Both the position numbers and the translations under genes were made by a program. A stretch of DNA of 64,000 nt, taken from positions 3,556,835 through 3,620,834 of the forward strand of contig JAKSZT010054324.1 in the NCBI GenBank assembly GCA_026826555.1. Direction: 5' to 3'. Shown piece by piece: positions 48,843 to 60,112 of the stretch; within the stretch, counting starts at the first letter, position 1, and each line of letters begins with the position of its first letter. This DNA comes from Tolypeutes matacus. Its lineage: Eukaryota; Chordata; Mammalia; Cingulata; Chlamyphoridae. The notes beneath the pieces were generated by a model. The model was given only the letters and a program-made list of their open reading frames with translations. It had not been told where the DNA came from and did no database searches.

Positions 48843-49339
48843 TTAAATCACCCCGAAATGCCTGAGAAGAGTGTCCAGGCATTATAACTGTTCCCACATT
48901 TCATTCTAAGATTTAGCAGAGAATGACTTAGCCTTATGAAAACCCTTTTCTGACCTATGACTGTCTGTTAGTGCCATTGGGTCATTCATCCATCCCTAAA
49001 TGGTTATTGAGCACCTGCTCAGGACTAAGCCCTATGCTAGGTACCAAGATAGAGCAAAGCAGACAGAGTCCGTGTTCTTGTGCATTTTACAGAATGTTCA
49101 GAATGTCTAGTTGCTCTAAATTGCTCTGTACATTCTTCTGAAATGAGTAGTGTATTCAACAGGCAAGTACTCATTATGAAAATAACTGCATCCTTTTGAT
49201 ATCCTTTCTCATGAGGATATAACTGAATTTCATCCTCTCTTAAAATATTGTGGCCAGGAGCGTGAGAATGTAAAAATGTCCACAGGGACAAGTTTCTCAG
49301 ACATGGGATGTGAGGGAGTTGAATTTATAATTAGCCTTT

Positions 49340-49900
49340 AAATTAAAAAAAAATATATATATATATATTTAAAGGAGCTTTAGATCACATTAATGTCAAA
49401 TAAAAAATATAGGGGACTCCCACACCCCCCCCCATCCCATTCCCCTCTATACCCCCTACCAACGTCTTTCATCAGTGTGGTACATTTGTTAAGGAATACA
49501 TATTGAAGCACTGCTACTAAGCATGGTCTACAGTTTACATTATGTTTTACACTTTGTACTGCATGATTTTATAGGTTTTGACAAGATGTGTAATGGCTTG
49601 TATCTGTCATTACAATATCACGCAGAACTATTCCAATGTCTCAAAAATGTCCCATGTTATACCTATTCTTAGCTTTTATTTTTTTATTTTATTTTTTTTT
49701 TTAAATTTATTTATTCATTTATCCCCCCCTTGCTGCTTGTGCTCGCTGGGTCAGCTAACCACGCCGTGCAGGCGGGCTTGCCTTCATCAGGAGGCCCCGG
49801 GAACCGAACCCGGGGCCTCCCATATGGTAAACGGGAGCCCTACTGATTGAGCCACAGCCGCTTCCCGTATTCTTAGCTTTTAAATTTTAACCTTTTATTT
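49340..49900 (-). mobile_element. L1 3' end, antisense, hosting a SINE
   Basis: The plus strand repeats the order found at 1110-1370: CTTTCATCAGTGTGGTACAT, GAATACATATTGAAGCA, CATGGTCTACAGTTTACATT, TTTATAGGTTTTGAC and TATACCTATTCTTAGC. The DAS-SINE at 49679-49867 is inserted in it, with the TSD made from L1 sequence. Confidence 0.65.
49679..49867 (-). mobile_element. DAS-type SINE, young monomer nested in L1; 15-bp TSD
   Basis: TSD TATTCTTAGCTTTTA at 49664-49678 and 49868-49882. Minus strand: GGGAAGCGGCTGTGGCTCAA, B box GGGTTCGGTTCCCGG, CTTGCC-side body and a GATAAATGAATAAATAAATT tail. Close to the copies at 27471 and 37312. Confidence 0.94.
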
Positions 49901-50014
49901 TCTATTGTTAATCTTCCTCATGTTGTTTGTTTTGATATTAATATATATAACACTGGTAAGAAAGAATATGCATCAACAAAATATATTTGCAGTGTGAAAG
50001 AACTAGCTCTGGGC

Positions 50015-50250
50015 TTGCAGGTGGAGACTTGAGTTTAATCAACTAGCTCTGGGGTTAGGGTAAGGGTTAGGGTTAGGATTAGGGTTAGGGTTAGGGTTAG
50101 GGTTAGGGTTGCTGTGTGATGTTGGTAAACATGTAATCTCTGAGTTCCCATTTCTCTGTCTGTAAATTGTAGACTATAATTCTGATTTAACGGGGCTGTT
50201 GTGAAGGCTAAATGAAGCAGTGTGAGTGAAAACAGCCAGCCCAGAGCCTG
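50015..50250 (-). repeat. MIR interrupted by the telomeric tract
   Basis: Left of the tract is GACTTGAGTTTAATCAACTA and GCTCTG. Right of it are TGTGTGATGTTGGTAAACAT, CTGTCTGTAAATTGTAGAC and GGGGCTGTTGTGAAGGCTAA. This is the antisense MIR order with the short piece between GCTCTG and the TGTGTGA box replaced by telomere repeats. Confidence 0.75.
50052..50110 (+). repeat. Interstitial telomeric tract (GGGTTA)n
   Basis: About nine units of the vertebrate telomere repeat with two variants (GGGTAA and GGATTA). It is flanked by AACTAGCTCTGGG at 50001-50013 and 50041-50053 on the left, and by GCTGTGTGATGTTGG on the right. Confidence 0.95.
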
Positions 50251-50259
50251 AGACAGAGG

Positions 50260-51811
50260 AAGAGCCTAGAAACAGAAACAAATGTATATTAGTTGCTTCT
50301 CTCTCTGCACACATTTCTACATAACCATCAACCAAAATTCATGGCGACCACTAGGCAATTTCTGAACAGTATCCTTAGAATAATAAAAGTCATTTTAAAA
50401 GACTCAACAAGGTTTTTTAAAAATTAGCAGTCTTCATTGTTGAGTCACTCTGTGGCAGGGGTCGTGAATACTTCAAGTTATTTTCTCTCAAAGGCGTCGG
50501 GAAATTTCAATGTTTCCTTAGGGACTGGACCAATTCCTGGCTTCAGGGATGAGTACTTATCCTGTCAGAGAGGCAGACACTAGGAATGGTCTTCTCACTT
50601 GGTTTTCAGGAGACTGGGTGCTAAACCTGACTATGACCAGTGTCAAACCAGCTAACTCAGCTGAGGGCAGGTATGGGTTAACTAGAGAAACGGGGAGAAA
50701 ATCCATTAATCACACCTAGGAACAAGCTGCTTATTAAAATCAGTGCTGGGCAAGATTATTGAATTTGACTTCTCAAGAGGATGGGAAAAAGGTTCTTAGA
50801 CTGCTCAGGGAGCCTTGGGAACCGACAGTTTTTCTAGGGCTCTGGAATCGCAATTCACCACTGGCATCTGGTAAACTGTTTGGATCCCTAAGAATTTACT
50901 AGATGGGAGAGCATAATAAACAAAGCCATCATTTTCTGAACATGTACTACCCTAAACACTTTACATGCATTATGTCATTTAATCTGTAAAACATCCCCAT
51001 AAGGTAGGTAGTATAATTTCCATTTTACAGTTGAGAACAGTGAGAATGAAAAAGATTAACTTGTCCAGGATCACACAGGCAGAGCTCAGATTCATATGCA
51101 AAGTGCCTGGCTCCAAAGCCTACGCTCTCAATAACTCCAATATCCCCTGTCTGTGAAGTTCTTATCCCAGAATCAGTATCACCCTTGGTTTACCTCATAG
51201 GATGCCTCAGATGTTCCACCTTCTGTATCAGATTTCTAAGACAAAACAACTAGGCATAGGGATGGACTTGAAAAAAGCCAGGCTCTAGCATCTGATTTAA
51301 ATTAAGCTGGGTCCTTGCTAGTGGGAACTCTAAGGTTCTGCTCCTTTTAATAACTTACCTCCTCTAGATTCTGGTGCTACCCAAGTTTCTTCAATTGTCA
51401 ATTCATGGAAAACGTGCACACACACACATTTCCACTGACCAGTGGAAAACTGATGCTCTATCGTGGATGGGCACAACACTTGCCCTGACCTTATTAACTC
51501 CAAACTGAAGGGACTTTGTGGCTTAATTAATGAGGACAGCAGATTCCAAGAGGAGCCTCTTAAAAGTGGTGAGGGGTCCCCCAGTGTGCTAAGAAGCAGA
51601 GAGGAAGGGGGTTGGAGACAGGGAGCCCAGAAGGCCTAGAGACTGCCCTGTAAATTAAGGCTAATTGCCTGCTGTCCCAACCTGCACCGAGATCACCATT
51701 ACCTGTGCTATGTAATTTTAATGGGCCACATCTCAGGTGACAAGTTGTTATATGCCAGCACCAGCTGGGAAGGGAAATGGGATATATGATATTCAGTGGA
51801 TGCTAGAGATT
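50260..51811 (+). other. MOB3B intron with a MIR, no gene seen
   Basis: 50930-51135 is a MIR in sense (CCATTTTACAGTTGAGAACA, GATCACACAGGCAGAGCTC). Other sequence is unassigned and shows no exon. Confidence 0.5.
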
Positions 51812-51825
51812 AAAAACAAAGACCA

Positions 51826-52068
51826 AGGGAAGCGGCTGTGGCTCAATTGGTTGGGCACCTGTTTACCATATGGGAGGCCCTGGGTTCGATTTCCGGGGCC
51901 TCCTGGTGAAGGCAAGCTGGCCCGTGCGGTGTGGCGAGCTGATGCAGCAAGATGACGCAACAAAGGGAGACAAGCAGACACAGAGAAACGCAAAGCAAAA
52001 CGAACACAGCGAGCACAAGCAGCAACGGGGTGGGGTGGGGATAAATAAATACATAAATCTTCAAAAAA
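51826..52068 (+). mobile_element. DAS-type SINE, monomer with longer body; 14-bp TSD
   Basis: TSD AAAAACAAAGACCA (51812-51825) and AAAAACAAAGGCCA (52069-52082). Head GGAAGCGGCTGTGGCTCAAT, B box GGGTTCGATTTCC. The body adds GATGACGCAACAAAGGGAGA and GACACAGAGAAACGCAAAGC before the common GCGAGCACAAGCAGCAACGG tail, linking the monomer and long-dimer classes. Confidence 0.93.
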
Positions 52069-52082
52069 AAAAACAAAGGCCA

Positions 52083-53674
52083 TAATGGAGTGTACAGGTG
52101 CTGGGGAGGGAGGGCATCTGCTGATTTTACTCTGTAGGTGGGTTGTAGCACTGGTGTCCTGGGTCAATGAAGCCAGCATTGTGGAGGTCTGCATGGCATT
52201 GAGAGGCAAGCCAGCTCAGCGCCAAGCCTTAAAGGATGTGGAAATGTATGTGGAGTGCATCTGGATGGAGAGAAATGACTTAACCCAAGTTCCTCCCCAG
52301 GAGAGCAGAGTATGGGGTTAGAAGAAACAGTTTTATAAACCACTTGCAATAAAGTTGGGAGTCCCAAGAACCATAATGGAATTATTACTGAGGTCCTAAC
52401 TGAGAGCACAGTTATTTGTTTAGCTGAGCAGCGTATATTAGCAGGGCTGTGACACAAGAAGCCTTCTCTCTTTGCCTTCCCCCACCAGTGCTCCTCCTCC
52501 CTTCTAGATGGAAAACACATAGATATTCAAATAAAGTTATTTTGGTGGAAGCCAAATTATTAGCCCACCTTAAACCTCCAGGTGAAGAGACCAATTCCCA
52601 AAATTTCTCCTCAAAATACCTTTGTAGGTCTGGGGATGTGTATGTTTTGTAAAGACCTCTATAGAGAGGACCTTTCTGCATTTTATCTTAAAAAACTCAT
52701 GCTAATGTCATATTCTACTTGATAATCTATCCATGTTTTCCTTCACACATCATGTTTTTCCTTTAAGTATTCTTTAAGTAAAATAGATGCTCTGGAAAGC
52801 CAAGCCAGCTTGGGAAGCAGGGAGAAGTTGGAAGAAGCAGAAGTATTCAAACTGTCAGATCTGAATTTGAATCCCAGTTACCAAGTTTTACTAGCAATAT
52901 TTTCAGCCTCTCTGAGCCTGCTTCTTCATCTAGAAAATGGGTATAATAGTACATACTTCATGGAATTGTTGAGTGTTAAATAGCACAGTGTTGGGACATA
53001 GAGTAGGTATGCTTGAAATGTTAGCTCTCTCAATAGCACCCAATTTCAATATGATATACTAGAATCATCAGGTGAATCGAGGTGAGAAAGGAAAGGACCT
53101 AGGAAGGATATTTGTAATTCTGTCAAGCATTTGTCTGTGCAGTTGATCATCCATGTTCCTTTCACTTTTATCATATCTTGTAGAATCAGTGGAAGAGAAG
53201 GTAAGCATTTGTGGGATAGATTAACTTTACTTGTACTTGCCACCTAGAACCAGGAAGTGGTCCACAATTGAACTTCAGGAGATGGTTCACATGCATGGCT
53301 CATGTGGCTGCATAAAGCCAATTCTGCCTTATTTCTGCTTCAGGATGTAGCACCCAACATAACACCCTGCACAGAAGAGGCAATTATTGACTGATGCCAT
53401 ATAGTCAATGCAGAACAGATGCATTCCTGAAAATTGTAAGACAATTGAATTTTTTGTCACTTGGCTAATATTTTCATTTCTCAGATGGAGTTCATATTTA
53501 AAGAAAATTTGGCAAAGAGTCCTTTTATTATGTGAATACCTCCTTAGTGATGTGTCTGATTCTTTGTTCATGTCTTTAAAAGTTAAAATGTTTGTCTCCA
53601 TGCTAAGAAAGACAAACTGGAGTTGTTAGTTCTCTCTTTCTCTCTGGCAAAGGAAAAATCATTTTTCAAAAGAA
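52083..53674 (+). other. MOB3B intron, no gene seen
   Basis: 52850-53020 is MIR-like in antisense (TTGAATCCCAGTTACC, TCATCTAGAAAATGGGTATA). Short open frames on both strands (52164-52681) show no recognised domain. Confidence 0.5.
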
Positions 53675-53684
53675 GCAATAAACT

Positions 53685-54085
53685 TTTTTTTAAAGATTGA
53701 TTTATCCTCCCCCCCCCCCACCTTATTTTTGTGCTCACTGTCTGCTCTCTGTGTGTTCTTCTGTGTCTGCTTATCTTCTTTTTAGGCAGCACTGGGAACT
53801 GATCCTGGGACCTTCTGGAGTGGGAGAGAGGTGCTCAATCTCTTGTGCCACCTCAGCTCCCTGGTCTGCTGTGGCTCTTATTGTCCCTCCTCTGTGTCTC
53901 CTTTTGTTGTGTCATCTTGCTGCACCAGCTCTCCACGGGGCCAGCACTCTGTGTGGGCCAGCTCTCCGCTTGGGCCAGCTTCCCACACGGGCCAGCTTGC
54001 CTTCACCAGGAGGCCCCAGGAATCAAACCCTGGACCTCTTATATGGTAGTCAGGAGCCCAATCTCTTGAGCCACATCCATGTCCT
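53685..54085 (-). mobile_element. DAS-type SINE, long dimer with expanded GGCCC-module
   Basis: Flanks GCAATAAACT (53675-53684) and GCAATAAGACT (54086-54096) form a decayed TSD. The plus strand shows four or more units around GGGCCAGCT at 53925-54000. Heads read on the minus strand are GGATGTGGCTCAAGAGATTG and GAGCTGAGGTGGCACAAGAG. Confidence 0.9.
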
Positions 54086-54096
54086 GCAATAAGACT

Positions 54097-57000
54097 TTAG
54101 TATGTATTTCTACATCCTCCAGTCCAGGTCACCAGGACTGAGAGTAGTGCTGATTTAGGGGAGAAGCTCCAGCCAATAGTGGGGTGTTTGTTTTCTTGGC
54201 CATCCCCTTTGCCTGTGTATATCCTTCAGCAATCTGCTGACCATCGCAGGCTCTTCCGTGGCTTCTGGTTCAGCTGAAGTGAGGGAGCCCTAATGCCTGG
54301 TTTGGCACCATGATGGAACCTCACTCAACATCTAGGAAACCACGCAGAATTACTTGTGAATGATTTCCTTCGTCGTCATCTTGGTTGCCTAACCCAACCA
54401 GGAAATCCTGCCCCAGCTGTCAGGAGCAAAGAGAGAAGAAAGTTGTTGAATATTGGGGATTTACCCGTTTTGGTCTTCAAATAAACCATTTATTTTGGGT
54501 ATCCAAAAGCAAGGAAGACCAGCCTGCAGCTGAGTGTATATGTTTTTCTGTTTCTTTGATATGCTTTGGAAGCAAATATGGTCCCAGGGCCCCCAGGAAA
54601 CGACCAGGGGGCAATCGTTGTCGGTATACATGGGATGGCTGCCGGCTTTATTTCTGTTCTCCAGATATAGCAGAGAGGTTAAGGGCTCACATTCAGTCCA
54701 AGTTCAAAACTTCTTCCTCTCCTCTTCCTCTCCTGATGGGCTCTGGGACCTTAGTAAGCGCTGAGTCTCTCTGAGCCTATTTCCTCATCTGGAAAGTGGG
54801 GGTAATAATAATTTGTAAGTTATGAGAAATAAGTGAGATAATGCATATAAAGCTCTTAGCAAGTTCCCAGTAGAGAGTTAAGTGCTGAATAGATTTTGCC
54901 TATTTCCTTTCTATGGTGACATAAAAGGGAAGACCTCTGATTTACTGTTCTGATGTAAATGTAAATATAAATGTTCTCTGAACATTTCTTTTCTAACTGA
55001 AGTAAAATTGAGAAAAGCTGTTGATCATGTCATAATTATAGTAGTTATCTCTGAGAAATATTTTTTTCACAACCATTAGGATATCAATACATTAATAATT
55101 AAAACTTGAATAACAGGTGAAAGAGACAGATTCCATGTTTTATTTAAGGTAATAATTTTGAAGTTTAAAATAGTGGTAATAATTACATTAGCTAACATTG
55201 ATTATATACTCTGGGCCAAGCAATACGTAAGGTTTTTTATGTATATTTTTTATTTTAATCCTCACAGCAGTCCTGGTTGACACTTATCAGTCTCTCTATT
55301 ATTATCTCTAGTATTATTTTCAAGTGAGAAAATTGAATTGTTTCTTCCTTCAAGTCACCCTCCTAGTAAGTGGTAACCAGGCTTAGAATCCAGACTTGCC
55401 CAACTACAAAGTCTATAATATTATCATTAAGCTGCATTTAGTGAAATTATAAGCTTTTCTTCTCTCCAAAAACATAACTTAAGAAGAATTAGGATGAAAA
55501 GAATAATAACAATAATGGAGGGGAGCAGGTGTAGCTCAGTGGTTTGAGTGCCTGCACAAACCCTGCTACCTCCTAAAAAAAAAAAAAGATAAGATGAAAA
55601 TATTGTCTATAACCCCCTGTTTTCTGGAAATGATAAAGATTAAGTTGGGATAAAGCATTTCTTTTCAAGTTGAAAATTTTAGGCCCACTTCTTCATACCT
55701 ATTTAAAGCACAGTTATACTTGTGAAGATACCTTTATGATTATCTTGAAAAATTCACTGACTTCCCTCCCAATCACTAAGCCTCATTTATAATTGCCACA
55801 TAAACAGGTGAACCGAAGAAAGTCGATATGGGGTGTGTTATGTTTCTTTCTTACTTTTTTTTCCTGGAGGATGGGAGTGAGCAGAGGCTGTGGAATACCT
55901 ACAGTGAGTGGCCTTGTGCTCTCAGAATATTATGCCATTCTTATGTAGGGCTCAGTGTGAAAAATAATGTGATCAACTAGTGATATCTGTATAGGTGTGA
56001 GAAGAAGGAATCATGCCATGTGTGTCACCTATGGGTTATCCCTGCTCTTAACTATACTTAAAGAATGATCATTTACAATTTGGAAAAGGGCCAGGCATGT
56101 GTACATTTGGGTTCCTGAAGTCCAACCCGCTGCCAGAGCTAACAAAGCTAACAAGAGGCTGGGTGTGATCAGGAAGTGCACTAAAATCAAACAAAATGTC
56201 ATCTTCTTATAGTAGAAACCTGATGAGCAGTCTTGAATTCTGAGTCCCCAACATTTGAGTAACTTAGGAGGGCATCCATCAGAGTAGAAGATGTTCCAGG
56301 GTGTGGTTTTTAAAATAATTAAGAGATTGAACAGTGGAGTTGCCTGTGCAGACTAATTCAGAATCCTCAATAAGGAAAAAAAAAAAAACAAAAAAGAAAA
56401 ATCTGTAAAATCATAAGGGACAGATGACAAATACAAGCACCCCCCACCTCAATCCTGATATATCAGAATTGCAGTGTACTTTTTGAAGCTTGAGAAGGAT
56501 CAATGTTAGACCAAGGAAAGAAAGAGGAGGAAATAGTTTATGTACATTTGGAAACTTAGGAACTTGTTGCTTCCAGTATAGTCAGACTAAAAGTAGTAGA
56601 GAACTGTATGAATGATATGATACGTTCCTGGATTGCAGTCCCATAGTGAGGTACAGAGAGAACCTGGTGCATTCGGTGGTACATCACTCACTACTGAACT
56701 TGGTACCAAATACCCTCTGCTCAGAGACACAGTGGAGAGAATAGACATATGGACTGGCCCTGCTGCTTTCCACGTGAATCATCCAGGGACGTCATCTCCA
56801 TGTGTGGTTCCCAACCAGTATTGTCAGCATCACCTGGGAAATTATTGGAAATGTAAATTCTTAGGCCCCACCCTAGATCTACTGAGTCAGAAATTCTGGG
56901 GTTGGCTCAGAGATCTGTTTTAACAAGTCCTCCAGGTGTTTCTGATGTACCCTAGAGTTTGAGACTGACTGGTCTAGAGCAAGTTAGGGAATCTCCCTGA

Positions 57001-57405
57001 GCCTTATTTTTCAAACATATAAAATGGTGACACTAATGCTTATCTCACGGGGCTGTTAATTAAAAAAAAAAAAAAATCAAAGCAATGTGGCTATGGCAGT
57101 GGACAAGACAGGCAAAGTCCTTGACCTCATGGAGCTTATAATCCAGCCAGGGCAACAGATCCCATGCCAGGCGATATAATAGGAACTAATGCCTGGAACT
57201 ACCACGATGGTGTTGGAAAAGCTGAAAAGCCAAAGAGGGGCGGTGAAGCAACCAGATAATTTATCAGTTAATGCATTAAAAAATAATTAAATAGTAACAT
57301 AATATTTTTAATAAAATAACTTTATTTCCCAAGACCAAAAAGAAAGTTTGAGTAGGAAAAGTAGCATTGTTTTACAGTGTGCAAATCTCTCTAATAATCT
57401 GGTTT
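54097..57405 (+). other. MOB3B intron with MIR and hAT relics, no gene seen
   Basis: 54690-54890 is MIR in antisense; 55180-55425 MIR in sense; 56795-56975 a hAT MER-like relic (TTGGAAATGTAAATTCTTAG, GTTTTAACAAGTCCTCCAGG); 57075-57180 antisense L2-like. The 129-codon frame at 54385-54774 shows no recognised family. Confidence 0.5.
55517..55589 (+). mobile_element. DAS-type SINE fragment with internal deletion
   Basis: GGAGGGGAGCAGGTGTAGCT, CAGTGGTTTGAGTGCCTGCA, then a jump to CTACCTCCTAAAAAAAA. The B box and anticodon side are missing. Confidence 0.75.
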
Positions 57406-57485
57406 AATAGAAGACCACTGGGACCCGAGCGCGGAGGAGCCCGGGGAGTCAGTGCTTTTTCCCTCCCTCCCCCCTTTCCCCAAGA

Positions 57486-60112
57486 ATGTTCCGCTACGAG
57501 TCTTTGGAGGATTGTCCTCTGGATGAAGACGAAGATACATTTCAGGGCCTGGGAGAGGAAGATGAAGAAATTGATCAGTTCAATGATGATACATTTGGGT
57601 CAGGTGCAGTTGATGATGATTGGCAGGAAGCACATGAGCGCCTGGCTGAATTGGAAGAGAAACTACCAGTGGCAGTTAATGAACGAACAGGCAATGGAGA
57701 AAAGGATGAGATGGACTTGTTGGGTGACCATGTGGAGAATCTGGCAGAAAGGCTCAGTAAGATGGTGATTGAAAATGAACTAGAAGATCCAGCTATCATG
57801 AGGGCAGTGCAGACCAGGCCAGTTTTGCAACCCCAGCCAGGAAGTCTCAATTCCAGCATCTGGGATGGATCTGAAGTTCTGAGGTGAATCCGAGGACCAC
57901 TGCTTGCTCAGGACATGCCCACAGTATCTGTTTTAGAATATGCCTTGCCTCAGAGGCCCCCACATGGCCCGGAAGATGATCAGGACCTTTCTGAGCGTGT
58001 ATTACCAAGGCGGTCAACTTCACCTATCATTGGGAGTCCTCCTGTTAGAGCTGTCCCCATAGGCACCCCACCTAAGCAGATGGCCGTACCCAGCTTCAAC
58101 CAACAGATTCTGTGTCCAAAGCCTGTCTATGTTCGGCCCCCAATGCCACCGCGTTATCCTGCTCCCTATGGTGAGAGGATGTCTCCAAACCAGCTCTGCA
58201 GTGTCCCAAACTCTTCTCTCCTAGGTCATCCTTTTCCTCCTAGTGTTCCTCCTGTTCTCAGCCCTCTCCAGAGAGCACAGCTTCTTGGAGGAGCTCAGCT
58301 ACAGCCTGGACGGATGTCTCCCAGCCAGTTTGCACGGGTCCCTGGATTTGTTGGTAGTCCGCTTGCAGCCATGAATCCCAAGCTGCTGCAAGGGCGAGTT
58401 GGGCAGATGCTTCCCCCAGCACCAGGTTTCCGTGCCTTCTTCAGTGCTCCACCCCCCACTACACCACCACCTCCACAGCAGCACCCTTCTGGCCCAGGAC
58501 CTCACCTGCAAAACCTAAGATCTCAGGCCACAATGTTTAGACCAGACACAACTCACTTCACCCACAGCACCGTCGACTCTTACATCAGAGACAGCAACAG
58601 AATAGAAATCAGCATCGTAATCTCAATGGGGCAGGAGATAGGGGAAGTCACCGGAGTAGTCTTCAAGACCATCTCCGCAAGGATCCATATGCCAATCTCA
58701 TGTTGCAGCGAGAAAAGGACTGGGTCTCTAAAATCCAGATGATGCAACTGCAAAGCACTGATCCCTACTTGGATGATTTTTATTACCAGAATTACTTTGA
58801 AAAACTGGAGAAACTGTCAGCTGCTGAAGAAATGCAAGGTGAAGGCCCTAAAAAGGAGCGCACCAAGCTCATTACTCCTCAGGTGGCCAAACTGGAGCAT
58901 GCCTATAAGCCAGTGCAGTTTGAGGGCTCTTTGGGAAAGCTTACCGTCTCTAGTGTGAATAATCCCCGAAAAATGATTGATGCTGTTGTGACATCTCGGA
59001 GTGAGGATGATGAGACAAAAGAAAAACAGGTTCGGGACAAGAGAAGAAAAACTCTTGTCATAATTGAGAAAACATACAGTTTACTCCTTGATGTGGAGGA
59101 TTATGAAAGACATTATCTTCTCAGTCTAGAAGAAGAGCGACCCACCCTGATAGATGAAAGAAAGCACAAAATTTGTAGCATGTATGACAACTTAAGAGGA
59201 AAATTGCCTGGACAAGAGAGGCCAAGTGATGACCACTTTGTACAGATCATGTGTATCCGAAAAGGGAAGAGAATGGTTGCCCGTATTCTTCCTTTCCTCT
59301 CTACAGAGCAAGCTGCTGACATTCTCATGACAACAGCCAGAAACCTCCCTTTCCTTATCAAGAAGGACACACAAGATAAGGTGCTGCCATGCTTAATGAG
59401 TCCCTTCTCTCTTCTTCTCTATCATCTTCCATCAGTGACTGTCACCAGCATCCTGCAACAGCTAATGAACCTACCTCAGAGTGCAGCTGCACCAGCACCC
59501 TCTAATCCTCACCTCACTGCTGTGCTCCAGAACAAGTTTGGCCTGTCGCTGCTTCTTGTTGTCCTGAGCCGTGGGGAAGACCTACAGAGTTCAGACCCTG
59601 CTACAGAACCAACGCAAAACAACCAGTGGACGGAGGTGATGTTCACGGCAACCCAAGAACTTCTGCGGATTCCCCAAGCAGGTTTGGCGAAGCCAATCTG
59701 TATACCCACAAACCTAGTATCCCTCTTTTCTCGCTATGTTGACCGACAGAAACTGAACTTACTGGAGACAAAACTGCAGTAAGTTTGAAACAAGAAAATT
59801 CCACATCTCACTAAAGTTAGCACTTTAGAAGTTATGATGAGGAGGTGGGTGGGATAAAACTGAATTTGGTGGAAGAGATTAAAGACTTTTACCAAACATT
59901 TGAGTATCTATTAGATATGAAATACTATACTGGGAGTAATAACGCCCCCCAAGAAGTTGACTAAATGCCAAGAATAGATTTCTTCTATTTTAAGAATTCT
60001 TATAAGGATGTAACTTTAATGCAAAAGATAAACTTCTGTTTGCACTCATTTATATAAACATGTTTCCTTTCTCTCTTTCTTTACCCTTAGGCTAGTTCAG
60101 GGGATACGATAA
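57486..60112 (+). pseudogene. PATL1: PATL1 retropseudogene coding region (one stop, one frameshift, retained intron)
   Basis: This is a copy of PAT1 homolog 1, the P-body scaffold that links decapping (DCP1/2, LSM1-7) with the helicase DDX6. It begins MFRYESLEDCPLDEDED (acidic N-terminal DDX6-binding region), continues through the Pro-rich middle ([16 protein letters not shown]) and ends with the alpha-helical C-terminal domain. Two lesions are visible. Codon 134 is TGA (57885-57887) where CGA (Arg) is expected, followed by continued PATL1 similarity in the same frame. One base is missing near 58558, after which similarity resumes in the next frame. An intron (59779-60090) separates KLQ from the last codons LVQGIR and stop at 60110. 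Removing 312 nt and restoring one base gives 772 codons including stop, matching the roughly 770-residue family length. It is non-coding as full-length PATL1. Confidence 0.92.
59779..60090 (+). other. Retained PATL1 terminal intron inside the retrocopy
   Basis: This 312-nt segment begins GTAAGT and ends TTTCTTTACCCTTAG. It interrupts the Gln codon CA|G between KLQ and LVQGIR. Open reading stops immediately on entering it (TAA at 59780-59782), whereas after the acceptor the expected terminal codons CTA GTT CAG GGG ATA CGA TAA appear. The upstream introns are absent, so the template was a partly spliced polyadenylated transcript. Confidence 0.9.

Larger units (their letters stand above)
44646..49330 (+). 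other. MOB3B intron, first part; L2, MIR and simple repeats
   Basis: 45255-45460 and 47060-47165 resemble sense L2. 48420-48600 is MIR-like (+). 48960-49090 is antisense L2-like. An 18-nt G run lies at 45780-45797, a 22-nt T run at about 46600-46621, a 22-bp tandem duplication at 47742-47785, and (TTTA)n at 48787-48842. No exon seen. Confidence 0.5.

Noticed and set aside
57575..57859. 94-codon minus-strand frame within PATL1
   Set aside because: It is a shadow frame opposite the conserved PATL1 N-terminus.
57915..59782. Treating the two long PATL1 frames as separate active genes
   Set aside because: They are consecutive pieces of one PATL1 copy separated by a single-base deletion, inside a TSD-flanked retrocopy.
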